Below, in pieces: positions 16,680-25,286 of a stretch of DNA of 64,000 nt (positions are counted from its first letter, which is position 1; each line of letters opens with the position of its first letter). The notes under the pieces are model-generated. The model worked only from the letters and a program-made list of their open reading frames with translations, had not been told where the DNA came from and ran no database searches. This DNA comes from Paenibacillus ferrarius (GTDB lineage: Bacteria; Bacillota; Bacilli; Paenibacillales; NBRC-103111): NCBI RefSeq assembly GCF_002027705.1, contig NZ_MBTG01000015.1:1-64000 (forward strand), written 5' to 3'. A program made the position numbers and the translations under genes.

Positions 16680-19157
16680 TCAATTCGACCACACACGCAG
16701 CTCGTTCAATGCGATATTGCCCCACTGACGGTTCCCATTATTAACCTTCAGCCTAATTTTGCTCGTTGTAACCGTAGGGAAAACGACATCTCTCGTCTCC
16801 ACTGTGCTGTTATTAAGCCCCCAAGCGATAGCCGCATTGGATAGCGCTGCTGCCCAACTGGTGCCGTTGAAATACTCGACATCCACATTCGTAATTCCTT
16901 GGCCGATGCCGAAATGGGTGGCTAGGGTGAGCTTGCTCGTGGTGACGGAGGTGCTCCCGAAGTCCAGCGTAATGTACTGCGGGAATGTAAACGAGGTCGC
17001 GCTGGACCACGCTGTGGAGTCGCTGTTATCGTTGATATTGCTAATGGGTCCGGCATTGCCCGCAGGGAACGTAGTACTTGCCGCTGCTGAAGTCGCAGCG
17101 TTGGCCTTGGCGTTATACAGCTCCAATTCATTCAACGCAATGTTCCCCCATTGGTGGTTTCCGCTATTAACCTTCAATCTGAGTTGTGAAAAGGTTGTTG
17201 GCGCAAAGTTTAAGGTTTTGATTTCATCGGCGCTGGTGTTGGCAGCCCATGTGAGATTGATCCCCGATTGAATGGGCAGCCATGCCGAGCCGTTATAGTA
17301 TTCAAGATCGAAGTTCGTTATCCCCTGCCCCTGACCAAACCTCGTATTTAGTTTCAATTGATTGGCCGTCACCTGAGCCCCGCCGAAATTGAGCGTTATA
17401 TAGTTCGGAAATGTTGGCGTCGTGCTGCTTGACCAAGCATAGTCGTAATAAGTGTCGTTGATATTTCGGATAACGGCGGTCGTTGTGTTTAAAGAGGCAA
17501 ATGTCGTGCTTGCCAGAGCACGCGGAGCCAGATCATCGGCTGCAGATTTGGCTATCGTCGGATAAGCGACCGGCGCCCTGTTCGTTGCTGGAGGCACGGA
17601 ACCTTGGTACTCGTGGGCCCCGATATCAGGGTCTCCGTTATACAAGCTATTTCCGAAATAGTCTCGATCACCGTTCAAGGTAATAGGAACACCGGCGCCA
17701 ATCAACGGAGATGTGGACTGCAGCTGGTATCCGCTCACCGTATTCATGCCGTTGCCTCCGCTGCCTGGGCTGACGAACTTCGGATCACTCGTCACTTTGT
17801 GCGTATCGGAGCTGACAAGCGTACTGCCGCCATAATAGGCGTTGTAATCAAAAGATTGACCCGTTAGATTCCATCCGCGATCTCCTACGCTGTAATAAGC
17901 GTTGTTGTAGTTTTTGATGTTGGTCGGAGCGCCTGAGGTCTTCGTGAAATAATCGCTCATCACCGGATTGCCCGATTGGCTGCCTACATAGATCGTATTA
18001 TTGTGATTTGTCACGTTTTTAATCGAACCGCTGTACCTGTAAATGCTTCTTTTGTCATTTTGGCTGATATTATACCTGACCACCGTATCGACCGTGTAGT
18101 ATGTATCGTTCACAAAAAGCATAAAACCGCCTGCATTATCATGGCTGTAATTGTACTGAACCAGCGAGCCGATGTTCCCCGCATCAACGTCAAATCCCTC
18201 GCCGTCCTCGGCGCCATTATGGCTTCCGAAAGACTCGTTGAATTGCACCACGTTACGATCCGAATAAGCCCACCAAATGGATGCATTCGTTGCCAAATAG
18301 GTAGCTTCTTGAACTGTATTGCGCTCAACGACCGCCCCGTCCGTCACGTTCCAAGCTATTCCGCCCGTAGCCGGTCGAATGATTGTATTATTGGAGATTC
18401 TCAGATTCGTCGTCGGTGTCCACGGACCGTAAGGCTTAGGCACCCAAGGCCATAAATCGCTCATCCCATAGCGGAGAATACAATTGGAACTGATGTAAAT
18501 TCCGTAAGCATCCACATCCGTTAATACATTGCCATCGATCAGTATATCGTTGAAAGCACTCGGCACATTCGATCCTACAGAATCGAAAACAATGCCCCCG
18601 GCGCGCGTTGTATAGATTCCATCCACATCGTGAATGTTCATATTTTTCACATAAATGTGATGCAAAATCCCGCTTTCCTCATTCAAAATATAAACACCAC
18701 GCCGTTCACCACGCGCACTATTGGTTAAGGGTCCAGCAAACGGATTGGTCACTTCCAGATTGTTAATTTCCCAATACTGCTGGTTTTTCAAAAGCACGGT
18801 CGACAGCTCCGTCGTTACGCCAGCGATAAGCGGCTTGCTGCCCGTCCCATACTGGTCAATCACGATCGGACTTCCGCTGGCACCGGAACCTTTGGGCCAT
18901 AGCTGACCGCTCCAGCTGCCGCCTGCCTTGAATAAAATGCGGTCCCCGGGAGCAAAACTTGTGGCGTTCACCTTCGCCAATGATTGCCACGCTGCGGACG
19001 TACTCGTTCCGCTGTTGCTGTCATTGCCTCCCGCATTATCTACGTAGTAGGTCGTTCCAGCTGCCTCAGCAGTTGGCGGCGTTGCAACACTCAGGCTGAG
19101 AAGCATAGCGGTCGCAACGATTAGACTGAGGATTTTTCTTGCCGTCCATTTGGACAT
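16680..19157 (-). CDS. Secreted right-handed beta-helix protein with two C-terminal discoidin-like domains
   Basis: An 825-residue exported protein. A signal peptide (residues 1-33, ending TAEA) is followed by YYVDNAGGNDSNSGTS, the usual opening of right-handed parallel beta-helix proteins. The helix runs to about residue 525 with many Asn-rich turns (FDYNAYYGGS, GDPDIGAHEYQG). Two repeated ~135-residue beta-sandwich modules follow, each ending NHQWGNIALNELELY or NRQWGNIALNELRVW, resembling F5/8 type C (CBM32-like) sugar-binding domains. Such proteins are often polysaccharide lyases or hydrolases; no catalytic motif could be assigned, so the substrate is unknown. It is the last gene of the polysaccharide locus and all upstream neighbours are on the same strand. 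Confidence 0.85.
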   Translation of the reverse strand: MSKWTARKILSLIVATAMLLSLSVATPPTAEAAGTTYYVDNAGGNDSNSGTSTSAAWQSLAKVNATSFAPGDRILFKAGGSWSGQLWPKGSGASGSPIVIDQYGTGSKPLIAGVTTELSTVLLKNQQYWEINNLEVTNPFAGPLTNSARGERRGVYILNEESGILHHIYVKNMNIHDVDGIYTTRAGGIVFDSVGSNVPSAFNDILIDGNVLTDVDAYGIYISSNCILRYGMSDLWPWVPKPYGPWTPTTNLRISNNTIIRPATGGIAWNVTDGAVVERNTVQEATYLATNASIWWAYSDRNVVQFNESFGSHNGAEDGEGFDVDAGNIGSLVQYNYSHDNAGGFMLFVNDTYYTVDTVVRYNISQNDKRSIYRYSGSIKNVTNHNNTIYVGSQSGNPVMSDYFTKTSGAPTNIKNYNNAYYSVGDRGWNLTGQSFDYNAYYGGSTLVSSDTHKVTSDPKFVSPGSGGNGMNTVSGYQLQSTSPLIGAGVPITLNGDRDYFGNSLYNGDPDIGAHEYQGSVPPATNRAPVAYPTIAKSAADDLAPRALASTTFASLNTTTAVIRNINDTYYDYAWSSSTTPTFPNYITLNFGGAQVTANQLKLNTRFGQGQGITNFDLEYYNGSAWLPIQSGINLTWAANTSADEIKTLNFAPTTFSQLRLKVNSGNHQWGNIALNELELYNAKANAATSAAASTTFPAGNAGPISNINDNSDSTAWSSATSFTFPQYITLDFGSTSVTTSKLTLATHFGIGQGITNVDVEYFNGTSWAAALSNAAIAWGLNNSTVETRDVVFPTVTTSKIRLKVNNGNRQWGNIALNELRVWSN

Positions 19158-19255
19158 AAAACACCTTCCTTCCTATTCTTGTTTATGTAATGCTTCACAT
19201 GCAATCCCACAAAGGACTCTATATGAAGCGCTTACAACAATCGAATTGCAACCTC

Positions 19256-20263
19256 TCATTCACCAACTTTCACAGCTTGATATAGCCTGTCATTTACCGT
19301 AATCTGCGCTTGTGAAATTCTTGTTTGAAGCTCCTCTTTATATTTGTCCTCTATATAATCTTTGAGGATTTGTTCCTTAATTTCCTCAAACGGGGTATAA
19401 GCGGAACCAGGCTCGCTTTTCTCCATACATTTCATGAGGATATAGCTGCCATTCTCTTCAATGACATCGCTTATTTCCCCCTGTTTCATCTTCAGTGCTG
19501 CTTGTGCTGCAGGGCTTCTTAAATTTTGTCTAATGTTGTTTGCAGCAAACTGCTGCACGGAAATCGTCCCCTCCGGCATATAAACTTTGGCGGTATCTTC
19601 CAAATCTGCCCCAGATGAAAGCTTAGCCTTCACCTCTTCCATCTCCTGCCGTTTCTTTTCTTTCAAAGAAACTTCATGATTCGCATCAAGAAAAGTCAGC
19701 ACAACCTGCTGCACCTTCACAGAACCAGCTGACGCATATAACGAATCTTTCTTCCTCTCATAAAAGGCTTTCAAGTCATCCGCCAATCCCGCTTCCTGTT
19801 CTTGCATTTTCTTCTTCACCGCTAGATTGGCATTGCTGAGCATGTATTCAAAATAGCCATCCTCGCTATACTGGGTTGGTCCGAACACAACCTGTTTGTT
19901 CTGGATGGCTTGCTGTCTTCTTTCGTTTTCCCGCTTCCACTGCTGCAAAAAACTCGAATAGCTGATGTCCAGCCATACGCCGTTTTCCTGCGCAATGATT
20001 TGCTGCATTTTGATGCTCACGCTGTCATCGAGCGCCTTTTGCTTCCACACATCCGTCGGCGTTTCCCCCGAGTAGGCCCTATTCTTGCGCAATGCCTTAT
20101 TAAATTCAACGACGCTAATGGGAATCTCATTGACCCAAGCCATGTCATCGCTTTTTGCTTGAACTACAAATAGATTCCCTTTTGCCAAAACAACACTAGC
20201 AGCCGCAGTGAGCACCAGTACTACTGCGGCCATCCATTTGCATAAGCCTACTTTACGCTTCAT
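19256..20263 (-). CDS. Parvulin-like (PrsA/SurA-type) exported foldase
   Basis: A 335-residue protein with an N-terminal signal anchor (WMAAVVLVLTAAASVVLA, no lipobox Cys), a helical SurA/PrsA-type chaperone domain (about residues 40-180), and a C-terminal parvulin-like segment (KVQQVVLTF ... MKQGEISDVIEENGSYILMK). The two parvulin histidines appear replaced (VQQVVL where ARHILV is usual; GSYILMK where GYHIIKL is usual), and the GGDLG stretch is missing. It is therefore probably a chaperone without isomerase activity. Its start overlaps the end of the upstream dehydrogenase gene by 11 bases. Position just before the secreted beta-helix gene suggests it helps fold that protein; this is inference. 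Confidence 0.75.
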   Translation of the reverse strand: MKRKVGLCKWMAAVVLVLTAAASVVLAKGNLFVVQAKSDDMAWVNEIPISVVEFNKALRKNRAYSGETPTDVWKQKALDDSVSIKMQQIIAQENGVWLDISYSSFLQQWKRENERRQQAIQNKQVVFGPTQYSEDGYFEYMLSNANLAVKKKMQEQEAGLADDLKAFYERKKDSLYASAGSVKVQQVVLTFLDANHEVSLKEKKRQEMEEVKAKLSSGADLEDTAKVYMPEGTISVQQFAANNIRQNLRSPAAQAALKMKQGEISDVIEENGSYILMKCMEKSEPGSAYTPFEEIKEQILKDYIEDKYKEELQTRISQAQITVNDRLYQAVKVGE

Positions 20264-21524
20264 TTATTTCATTCACTTCCCAGAAATCCTTCAAAGCAAC
20301 AACTTTTCGATCCAGCCTTGACCGCTCCGCCGCAAATGCCATCAAGTGGCTCTGCACCGATTGGGCCGCAGATGTCAACCCATCACCTTTGCCGTCCTCT
20401 TGAACCAGCTTGATGAAATCGCGAATCAGACCGAAATCCCCGCCACCGTGCCCGATGTGTCCTCCTGGGATTTCAAGTGAGATTTGCTTAGCTGTGCCTG
20501 TTGCGAAATCAATCACTTCGATCTCATTTTTCTCCATCGCACCGCGAATTTCACCTTTCGTTCCCATCAATTTCAGCGTTCGACTGCAATCGTTCGTAAA
20601 TGCGCTCATCGTAAAAGCAGCCGTCACTTCGTTGGCAAACTCCATATTGACCACTTGATGGTCCACGACATCATTGTCGCAATGATACACGCATCTGCCG
20701 TACGGCCCTTCTTGCAGCGCTTTGGTGCGGGCTTCCAAGCTAAGATCATCACTGATCGCAGATGTAGGCCAATATATATCGTCCGTCAGATACACGTTAG
20801 GCGCATAGTATAGACATTGATCCGAAACCGGGCATCCGTCCAAACATCGCTGCGGCGCTCCCTCCGGGGCATTTTCCTTTTTAAAATGAGCCAAAGATCC
20901 AAATGAGGATACATACGTGCAATCCGCTCCTGCCAACCATAGAATGATATCCAGGTCATGGCACGATTTGGCCAAAATCATTGGACTGGATTCGGCAGCT
21001 TTGCGCCAATTCCCTCTAACAAAGCTGTGGGCTTGATGCCAGTACGCTACATTCTCATTGTGTTGAATCGACATGAGCTGACCAATCGCACCCTCGCTTA
21101 ACAACTTTTTGATCGTTGTGAAGAAATTCGTATATCTGAGCACATGACAAATTGAAAATACGCGTTCAGCTTGCTCCGAGCGCTTCCCCATTTGGATGCA
21201 TTCCCATGGATCGGAGGACATCGGTTTTTCGAGCAGTACGTGATAGCCCGCTTCCAATGCTTTCATCGTTGGTTCATAATGCATATTGTCCTGCGTGCAA
21301 ATAAGGACGGCATCTGCAAGATTAGGTTCGCCAAGTAAATCTTCCCAGCTCTCGAAACAGAGCTCATCGGATAGTCCATGCAGCGCTTGAAAATTGTGCC
21401 TTCTACTCGTATTAGGTTCAGCGACAGCAACAACCTGCAGTTGATCTGGATGCTCAAGCGCATATCCCGCATAGTTTACTCCTCTTTGTCCTGCTCCGAT
21501 TAATGCCACTGTTATTTTTCGCAT
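20253..21524 (-). CDS. Gfo/Idh/MocA family oxidoreductase
   Basis: A 423-residue NAD(P)-dependent sugar dehydrogenase-type protein. The N-terminal Rossmann fold has VALIGAGQRGVNYAG, and the family signature EKPMSSDPWECIQMG is present. A Cys-rich insertion (RCLDGCPVSDQCLYYAP, near residues 205-225) could bind a metal, and HDLDIILWLAGADC lies just ahead of it. It sits between the sugar permease and the foldase genes and probably oxidises or isomerises a sugar or uronate brought in by the transporter. The exact substrate is unknown. Confidence 0.9.
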   Translation of the reverse strand: MRKITVALIGAGQRGVNYAGYALEHPDQLQVVAVAEPNTSRRHNFQALHGLSDELCFESWEDLLGEPNLADAVLICTQDNMHYEPTMKALEAGYHVLLEKPMSSDPWECIQMGKRSEQAERVFSICHVLRYTNFFTTIKKLLSEGAIGQLMSIQHNENVAYWHQAHSFVRGNWRKAAESSPMILAKSCHDLDIILWLAGADCTYVSSFGSLAHFKKENAPEGAPQRCLDGCPVSDQCLYYAPNVYLTDDIYWPTSAISDDLSLEARTKALQEGPYGRCVYHCDNDVVDHQVVNMEFANEVTAAFTMSAFTNDCSRTLKLMGTKGEIRGAMEKNEIEVIDFATGTAKQISLEIPGGHIGHGGGDFGLIRDFIKLVQEDGKGDGLTSAAQSVQSHLMAFAAERSRLDRKVVALKDFWEVNEINEA

Positions 21525-21543
21525 GTGTTACCCCGCCTTCGTT

Positions 21544-22434
21544 TTATTCCTTCACACTGCCTACAGTCATTCCTTTGATAAAAAATCGTTGTACGAACGG
21601 GTATACCACTAAAATCGGCAGCGCCCCCATGAAAATCTGCGCAGTGCGAAGCGTTTTCTCACTCAGATTTTCCAACTGCTTGAGCTGCTCAACATTCACA
21701 GACTGCATTTGCGCATTCATTGCAGTGATTAAGGTGGACAGGTAGGTTTGAAGCGGATATTTATCCGGTGAATTCATATATAGAATACCGTCAAACCAAG
21801 AATTCCAGTGTCCGATAATGGTAAATAATCCAATCGTTGCAATGGCTGGCAGCGAGACAGGCAAATATATTTTCCACAGCAGCGTCCAATGACTTGCTCC
21901 GTCAATCGTTGCAGCTTCTTCCATTTCTTTGGGAATACCCCGGAAGAAGTTCAGCATCATAATCATATTCCATACATTCAATGCGCCAGGCAGAACAAGC
22001 GCCCAGATCGTATTGATTATCCCGGTTGATTTGACAATCATATACGTTGGAATGAGTCCTCCGCCCAAGAAAATTGTAACCGCAAAAAACCATACATACA
22101 CGGTTCGTGAGCGAAATTGCGTCGTTTCTTTGGCCAGCGGATAAGCGGTAATGAAAATCAGGAACATATTGATGAGCGTTCCGAGCACAACCCTTTCCAG
22201 GGAAACACGGAGAGACCTAATAAATTCCACCTTATGTCCAAGATACACGTAAGCATCGAGCGTAAATCCAATCGGCAGCAGCTTAACTTCACCGGCCATC
22301 GCCGCTGTGTTGGAGCTTAACGAGACAGCGAGCAAGTGAATGAACGGCACAATACCGATGATCATAATGAAGGTAAGTACCAAGGCATTCATCAAGACGA
22401 ACAGCTTTCTGCTAAACGATGGTTTATAAACCAT
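21544..22434 (-). CDS. Carbohydrate ABC transporter permease (LplC/YteP partner type)
   Basis: A 296-residue inner-membrane permease with six helices and the EAA loop as MEEAATIDGASHWTLLWKIY, which contacts the ATPase. The ending FVQRFFIKGMTVGSVKE is characteristic of LplC/YtcP-type permeases. It follows its partner permease with an 18-base gap. No ATP-binding gene lies nearby; in this CUT1 subgroup the ATPase MsmX-type is commonly shared and encoded elsewhere. Confidence 0.93.
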   Translation of the reverse strand: MVYKPSFSRKLFVLMNALVLTFIMIIGIVPFIHLLAVSLSSNTAAMAGEVKLLPIGFTLDAYVYLGHKVEFIRSLRVSLERVVLGTLINMFLIFITAYPLAKETTQFRSRTVYVWFFAVTIFLGGGLIPTYMIVKSTGIINTIWALVLPGALNVWNMIMMLNFFRGIPKEMEEAATIDGASHWTLLWKIYLPVSLPAIATIGLFTIIGHWNSWFDGILYMNSPDKYPLQTYLSTLITAMNAQMQSVNVEQLKQLENLSEKTLRTAQIFMGALPILVVYPFVQRFFIKGMTVGSVKE

Positions 22435-22452
22435 ATGAAATCCCCCAGCCGT

Positions 22453-23343
22453 CTAAAATATTCGGTAATTGCTGAATTTGTACGCCAGATAGTAGGATAA
22501 CGAGACCAAACCGACGGATATGCCTGACTTAAATAGTCCCACTGCCGCAGCAGGCGCAAACTGCTGACTGAATAGACCAAGCCTGTAAGTGAAGGTATCA
22601 ATAATATCAGCTCCCTGATACACGGTTGGATTGTACATGATCAAGATTTGGTCAAACCCTGCGTTCAATATATTTCCAAGGCTTAATGTCGTCATGAGAA
22701 TGATGATTGGCATCATCCCCGGCAATGTAATATGCATCATTTGCTTCCATTTGCCAGCCCCGTCTACTTCGGCAGCCTCGTATAGACTTGCGTTAATGCC
22801 TGTGATAGCAGCCAAAAAAATGATCATATTATAGCCCATGCCTTTCCAGACATCGGAACCGACCATAATCGCCCGAAACCAATTATTGCTGCCCATGAAC
22901 ATAATCGGCTCCAGACCCATACTGGAAATCATGCCATTAACAGGTCCCCTCAAGGAAAACAACTCCAGAATGACTCCGCCGAGAACGGTCCACGCAAGAA
23001 AAAACGGGAGAAAAATACTTGTCTGAATCATGCGTTGAAACCACTTTTTGGTGATTTCATTCAGCAGCAGCGCCAGAATAAGCGGAACCGCTAACGAAAA
23101 GATAATTTTCAAAGACGCGATGAGCACCGTATTCCACAAAACTTGGTTAAAGTCAGGCAGGTTGAATACGTATCTGAAATTTTTCAGCCCCACCCATTTG
23201 GATTTGAAAAAGCCAAGCACCGGTTCATATTTTTGAAATGCCATAACGACGCCAAGGATAGGGCCGTAAGCATAGACAAGCGTAACTAAAACGCCAGGCA
23301 GCAGCATTAGATGCAGCGGCATATCTGTTTTTATTCTCAACTG
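22453..23343 (-). CDS. Carbohydrate ABC transporter permease (LplB type)
   Basis: About 296 residues, six helices, with the coupling loop YEAAEVDGAGKWKQMMHITL. The N terminus (LVYAYGPILGVVMAFQKYEP) and the C terminus (SYYLAYKFSNYRIF) are typical of LplB/YteP-type permeases. A TTG at 23343 is chosen as start because GGAGGC lies seven bases upstream; an upstream GTG at 23361 has no such site. It is encoded between the solute-binding lipoprotein and the second permease. Confidence 0.92.
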   Translation of the reverse strand, partial: QLRIKTDMPLHLMLLPGVLVTLVYAYGPILGVVMAFQKYEPVLGFFKSKWVGLKNFRYVFNLPDFNQVLWNTVLIASLKIIFSLAVPLILALLLNEITKKWFQRMIQTSIFLPFFLAWTVLGGVILELFSLRGPVNGMISSMGLEPIMFMGSNNWFRAIMVGSDVWKGMGYNMIIFLAAITGINASLYEAAEVDGAGKWKQMMHITLPGMMPIIILMTTLSLGNILNAGFDQILIMYNPTVYQGADIIDTFTYRLGLFSQQFAPAAAVGLFKSGISVGLVSLSYYLAYKFSNYRIF

Positions 23344-23380
23344 TGTAGCCTCCAATCGCACCTAAATTCAGCCATCTTAT

Positions 23381-23417
23381 TAAAAAAAGGGGGGAGATTG
23401 TAAAACTGCCTCCCCCG
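23381..23417 (-). terminator. Intra-operon hairpin after the solute-binding protein gene
   Basis: On the minus strand GGGGGAGG-loop-CTCCCCCC followed by TTTTTTT, 15 bases after the binding-protein stop codon and 38 bases before the next gene's start. Such partial terminators are common in transport operons and would give more binding protein than permease. Confidence 0.8.
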
Positions 23418-23431
23418 CTTAATGCTTCACC

Positions 23432-25138
23432 CTATTTCACTGCATTCTTCGTATACCACTCGTTAACTTCCTTCGTAATATCGTCACCGCCAAGCTTCTT
23501 CCAGCTCTCCACATACTTGTCGAATTCGCTTATAGGAGCACCCATAATAATCTTGGTATACGTTTCGTCGAGCAGCTTATCGAGCTGCGCACCTTTCTCC
23601 ACTTGTGTTTCCGTCGGAACGCCGTAGAACTCGTTGAAGAACACCTGCTTGTTGTCGCGAATTTGGCGCGTCATGCCCCAACCGCCGTTTTTGGCTGCAC
23701 GGCTGTAGTATTGCCCCCAGTTGGAGCCTTTTGTGGCGTTCGTCGTATCGCCGGCAAGGAACTCCTTGGTTGCTTTGAATACATCCGCAACATTCTTATA
23801 GTTTTCATCATCGAGTGTAATGGCATCTTGCTTGGCATCCAAAGCCTTGTTAACCTCTGTATAAATGTTGTCAATTTGAGCAGGATTATAGATTCTTGGC
23901 ACAAACCAGTTGTAGACGTACCCGTTTTCTGCTTTGTTTTTCTCCAGATATTGTTTTTTGCCCATTTCAATGTAGAAGTTAATCATTTTAATCGCAGCTT
24001 CCGGATTTTTCGCTTTTTTGTTTACAGCAATAATGTGGCTCATCCGTACCTTGCCAACCATCGATTTCCCTGGCTGACCGTCCAGCGATGGAATCGGGTA
24101 AGCTTCCCATTCTGCATTGGGATCTTTATCCTTGCTAATATTAAGCGGCCAGTTCGGGTACCACCATTCACCGTACGAAATGCCAACCCTGCCGGCCACA
24201 ATATCTTCAACAACCTTATTCTCGTCTTTCAGCGCGAATTCTTTATCCAGCAGACCTTTCTGATACCAAGATTGCAGCTTGGCAAGAGCGGTTTTCGTTT
24301 CGGGCTGAATTTCACCTGCGGCAAGCTTGCCGTCTTTGCCTTTCAGCCAAGCTTTGGGAGCTGTACCATAGCCGTTAAACACACCTCTGGCATCAAATCC
24401 CCAGCCGATCAGGGTTTTCTGCATCGCAATGCCATACCGATCGTTTTTGCCGGTTTTGCCAGGATCGTTTTTGACAAACGCTTCGGCAATTTTCTCTAGA
24501 TCGTCAATTGTTTTCGGCGGCTGGAGGTTGAGACTGGTGAGCCAATCCTTCCGAATCCACAAGAGCTGCGTGGACAAATAAGGATCCTCGAACCCCGGAA
24601 TACCTAATATTTTGCCATCTGTCGTCGTGGTTTTCATGGCAAACCCGCCGTCCACCTGCATATAATTTTTCAAAACGGGGGAGGCGTATTTATTATAAGC
24701 ATCTGTCAAATCTGCAAGCATGCCCTGACTTTTCAATTTCTCATATTGCATCGTATCCAGATCCAAAATATCGGGCAAATCGGCAGAAGCAAGCGCAAGC
24801 GAAAACTTCTGTTCGAATTGTTCGGTCGGTACGCTCCACATGTATTTCAGATCAATATTGAGCATCTCTTTCAAATCTTTTAGGTAGGCGTTCTGATCAG
24901 GCGTAATTCCCTTCGGTGTCTTCGGATCTTCCGGCGGGCGGAAGCCAAGCACTTCGGTAACCGTGATTGGTTTAGCGTATTTACCCAATGGATCTATGTT
25001 TTCCGTTTTCGGGGCACCCGTCGTTTGCGGCGCTGCACTCCCTGTACTTGAAGCGCTTTCATTATTGCTGCTGCATCCCATTAGCGCAGTGGATATCAGT
25101 GAAGTAAGTAGGACAGAACGGACAAGCTTTTTTCTCAT
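23432..25138 (-). CDS. Extracellular solute-binding lipoprotein (LplA/YtcQ type)
   Basis: A 568-residue lipoprotein with a signal peptide and lipobox (STALMGC at about residue 22), then the family-1 solute-binding fold seen in LplA/YtcQ/YesO proteins, with KEMLNIDLKYMWSVP and DLPDILDLD near the front. These large binding proteins deliver oligosaccharides to CUT1 permeases. A strong GGGGGG ribosome-binding site precedes the ATG. It is the first gene of the transporter set; the two-component system upstream on the same strand is its likely regulator. Confidence 0.92.
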   Translation of the reverse strand: MRKKLVRSVLLTSLISTALMGCSSNNESASSTGSAAPQTTGAPKTENIDPLGKYAKPITVTEVLGFRPPEDPKTPKGITPDQNAYLKDLKEMLNIDLKYMWSVPTEQFEQKFSLALASADLPDILDLDTMQYEKLKSQGMLADLTDAYNKYASPVLKNYMQVDGGFAMKTTTTDGKILGIPGFEDPYLSTQLLWIRKDWLTSLNLQPPKTIDDLEKIAEAFVKNDPGKTGKNDRYGIAMQKTLIGWGFDARGVFNGYGTAPKAWLKGKDGKLAAGEIQPETKTALAKLQSWYQKGLLDKEFALKDENKVVEDIVAGRVGISYGEWWYPNWPLNISKDKDPNAEWEAYPIPSLDGQPGKSMVGKVRMSHIIAVNKKAKNPEAAIKMINFYIEMGKKQYLEKNKAENGYVYNWFVPRIYNPAQIDNIYTEVNKALDAKQDAITLDDENYKNVADVFKATKEFLAGDTTNATKGSNWGQYYSRAAKNGGWGMTRQIRDNKQVFFNEFYGVPTETQVEKGAQLDKLLDETYTKIIMGAPISEFDKYVESWKKLGGDDITKEVNEWYTKNAVK

Positions 25139-25286
25139 GTTATACCCCCCACATTTTATGCGAATTAAGAAACTGGAACTATCGTTGTTAATGGTCTGTG
25201 GTAAAGGCTCGAGCTTTACTGTACTTATTGTAATGCTGCGGAATGAACAACCGCTATACTAAACTGTTTACATCGTTCTGTTTTGT

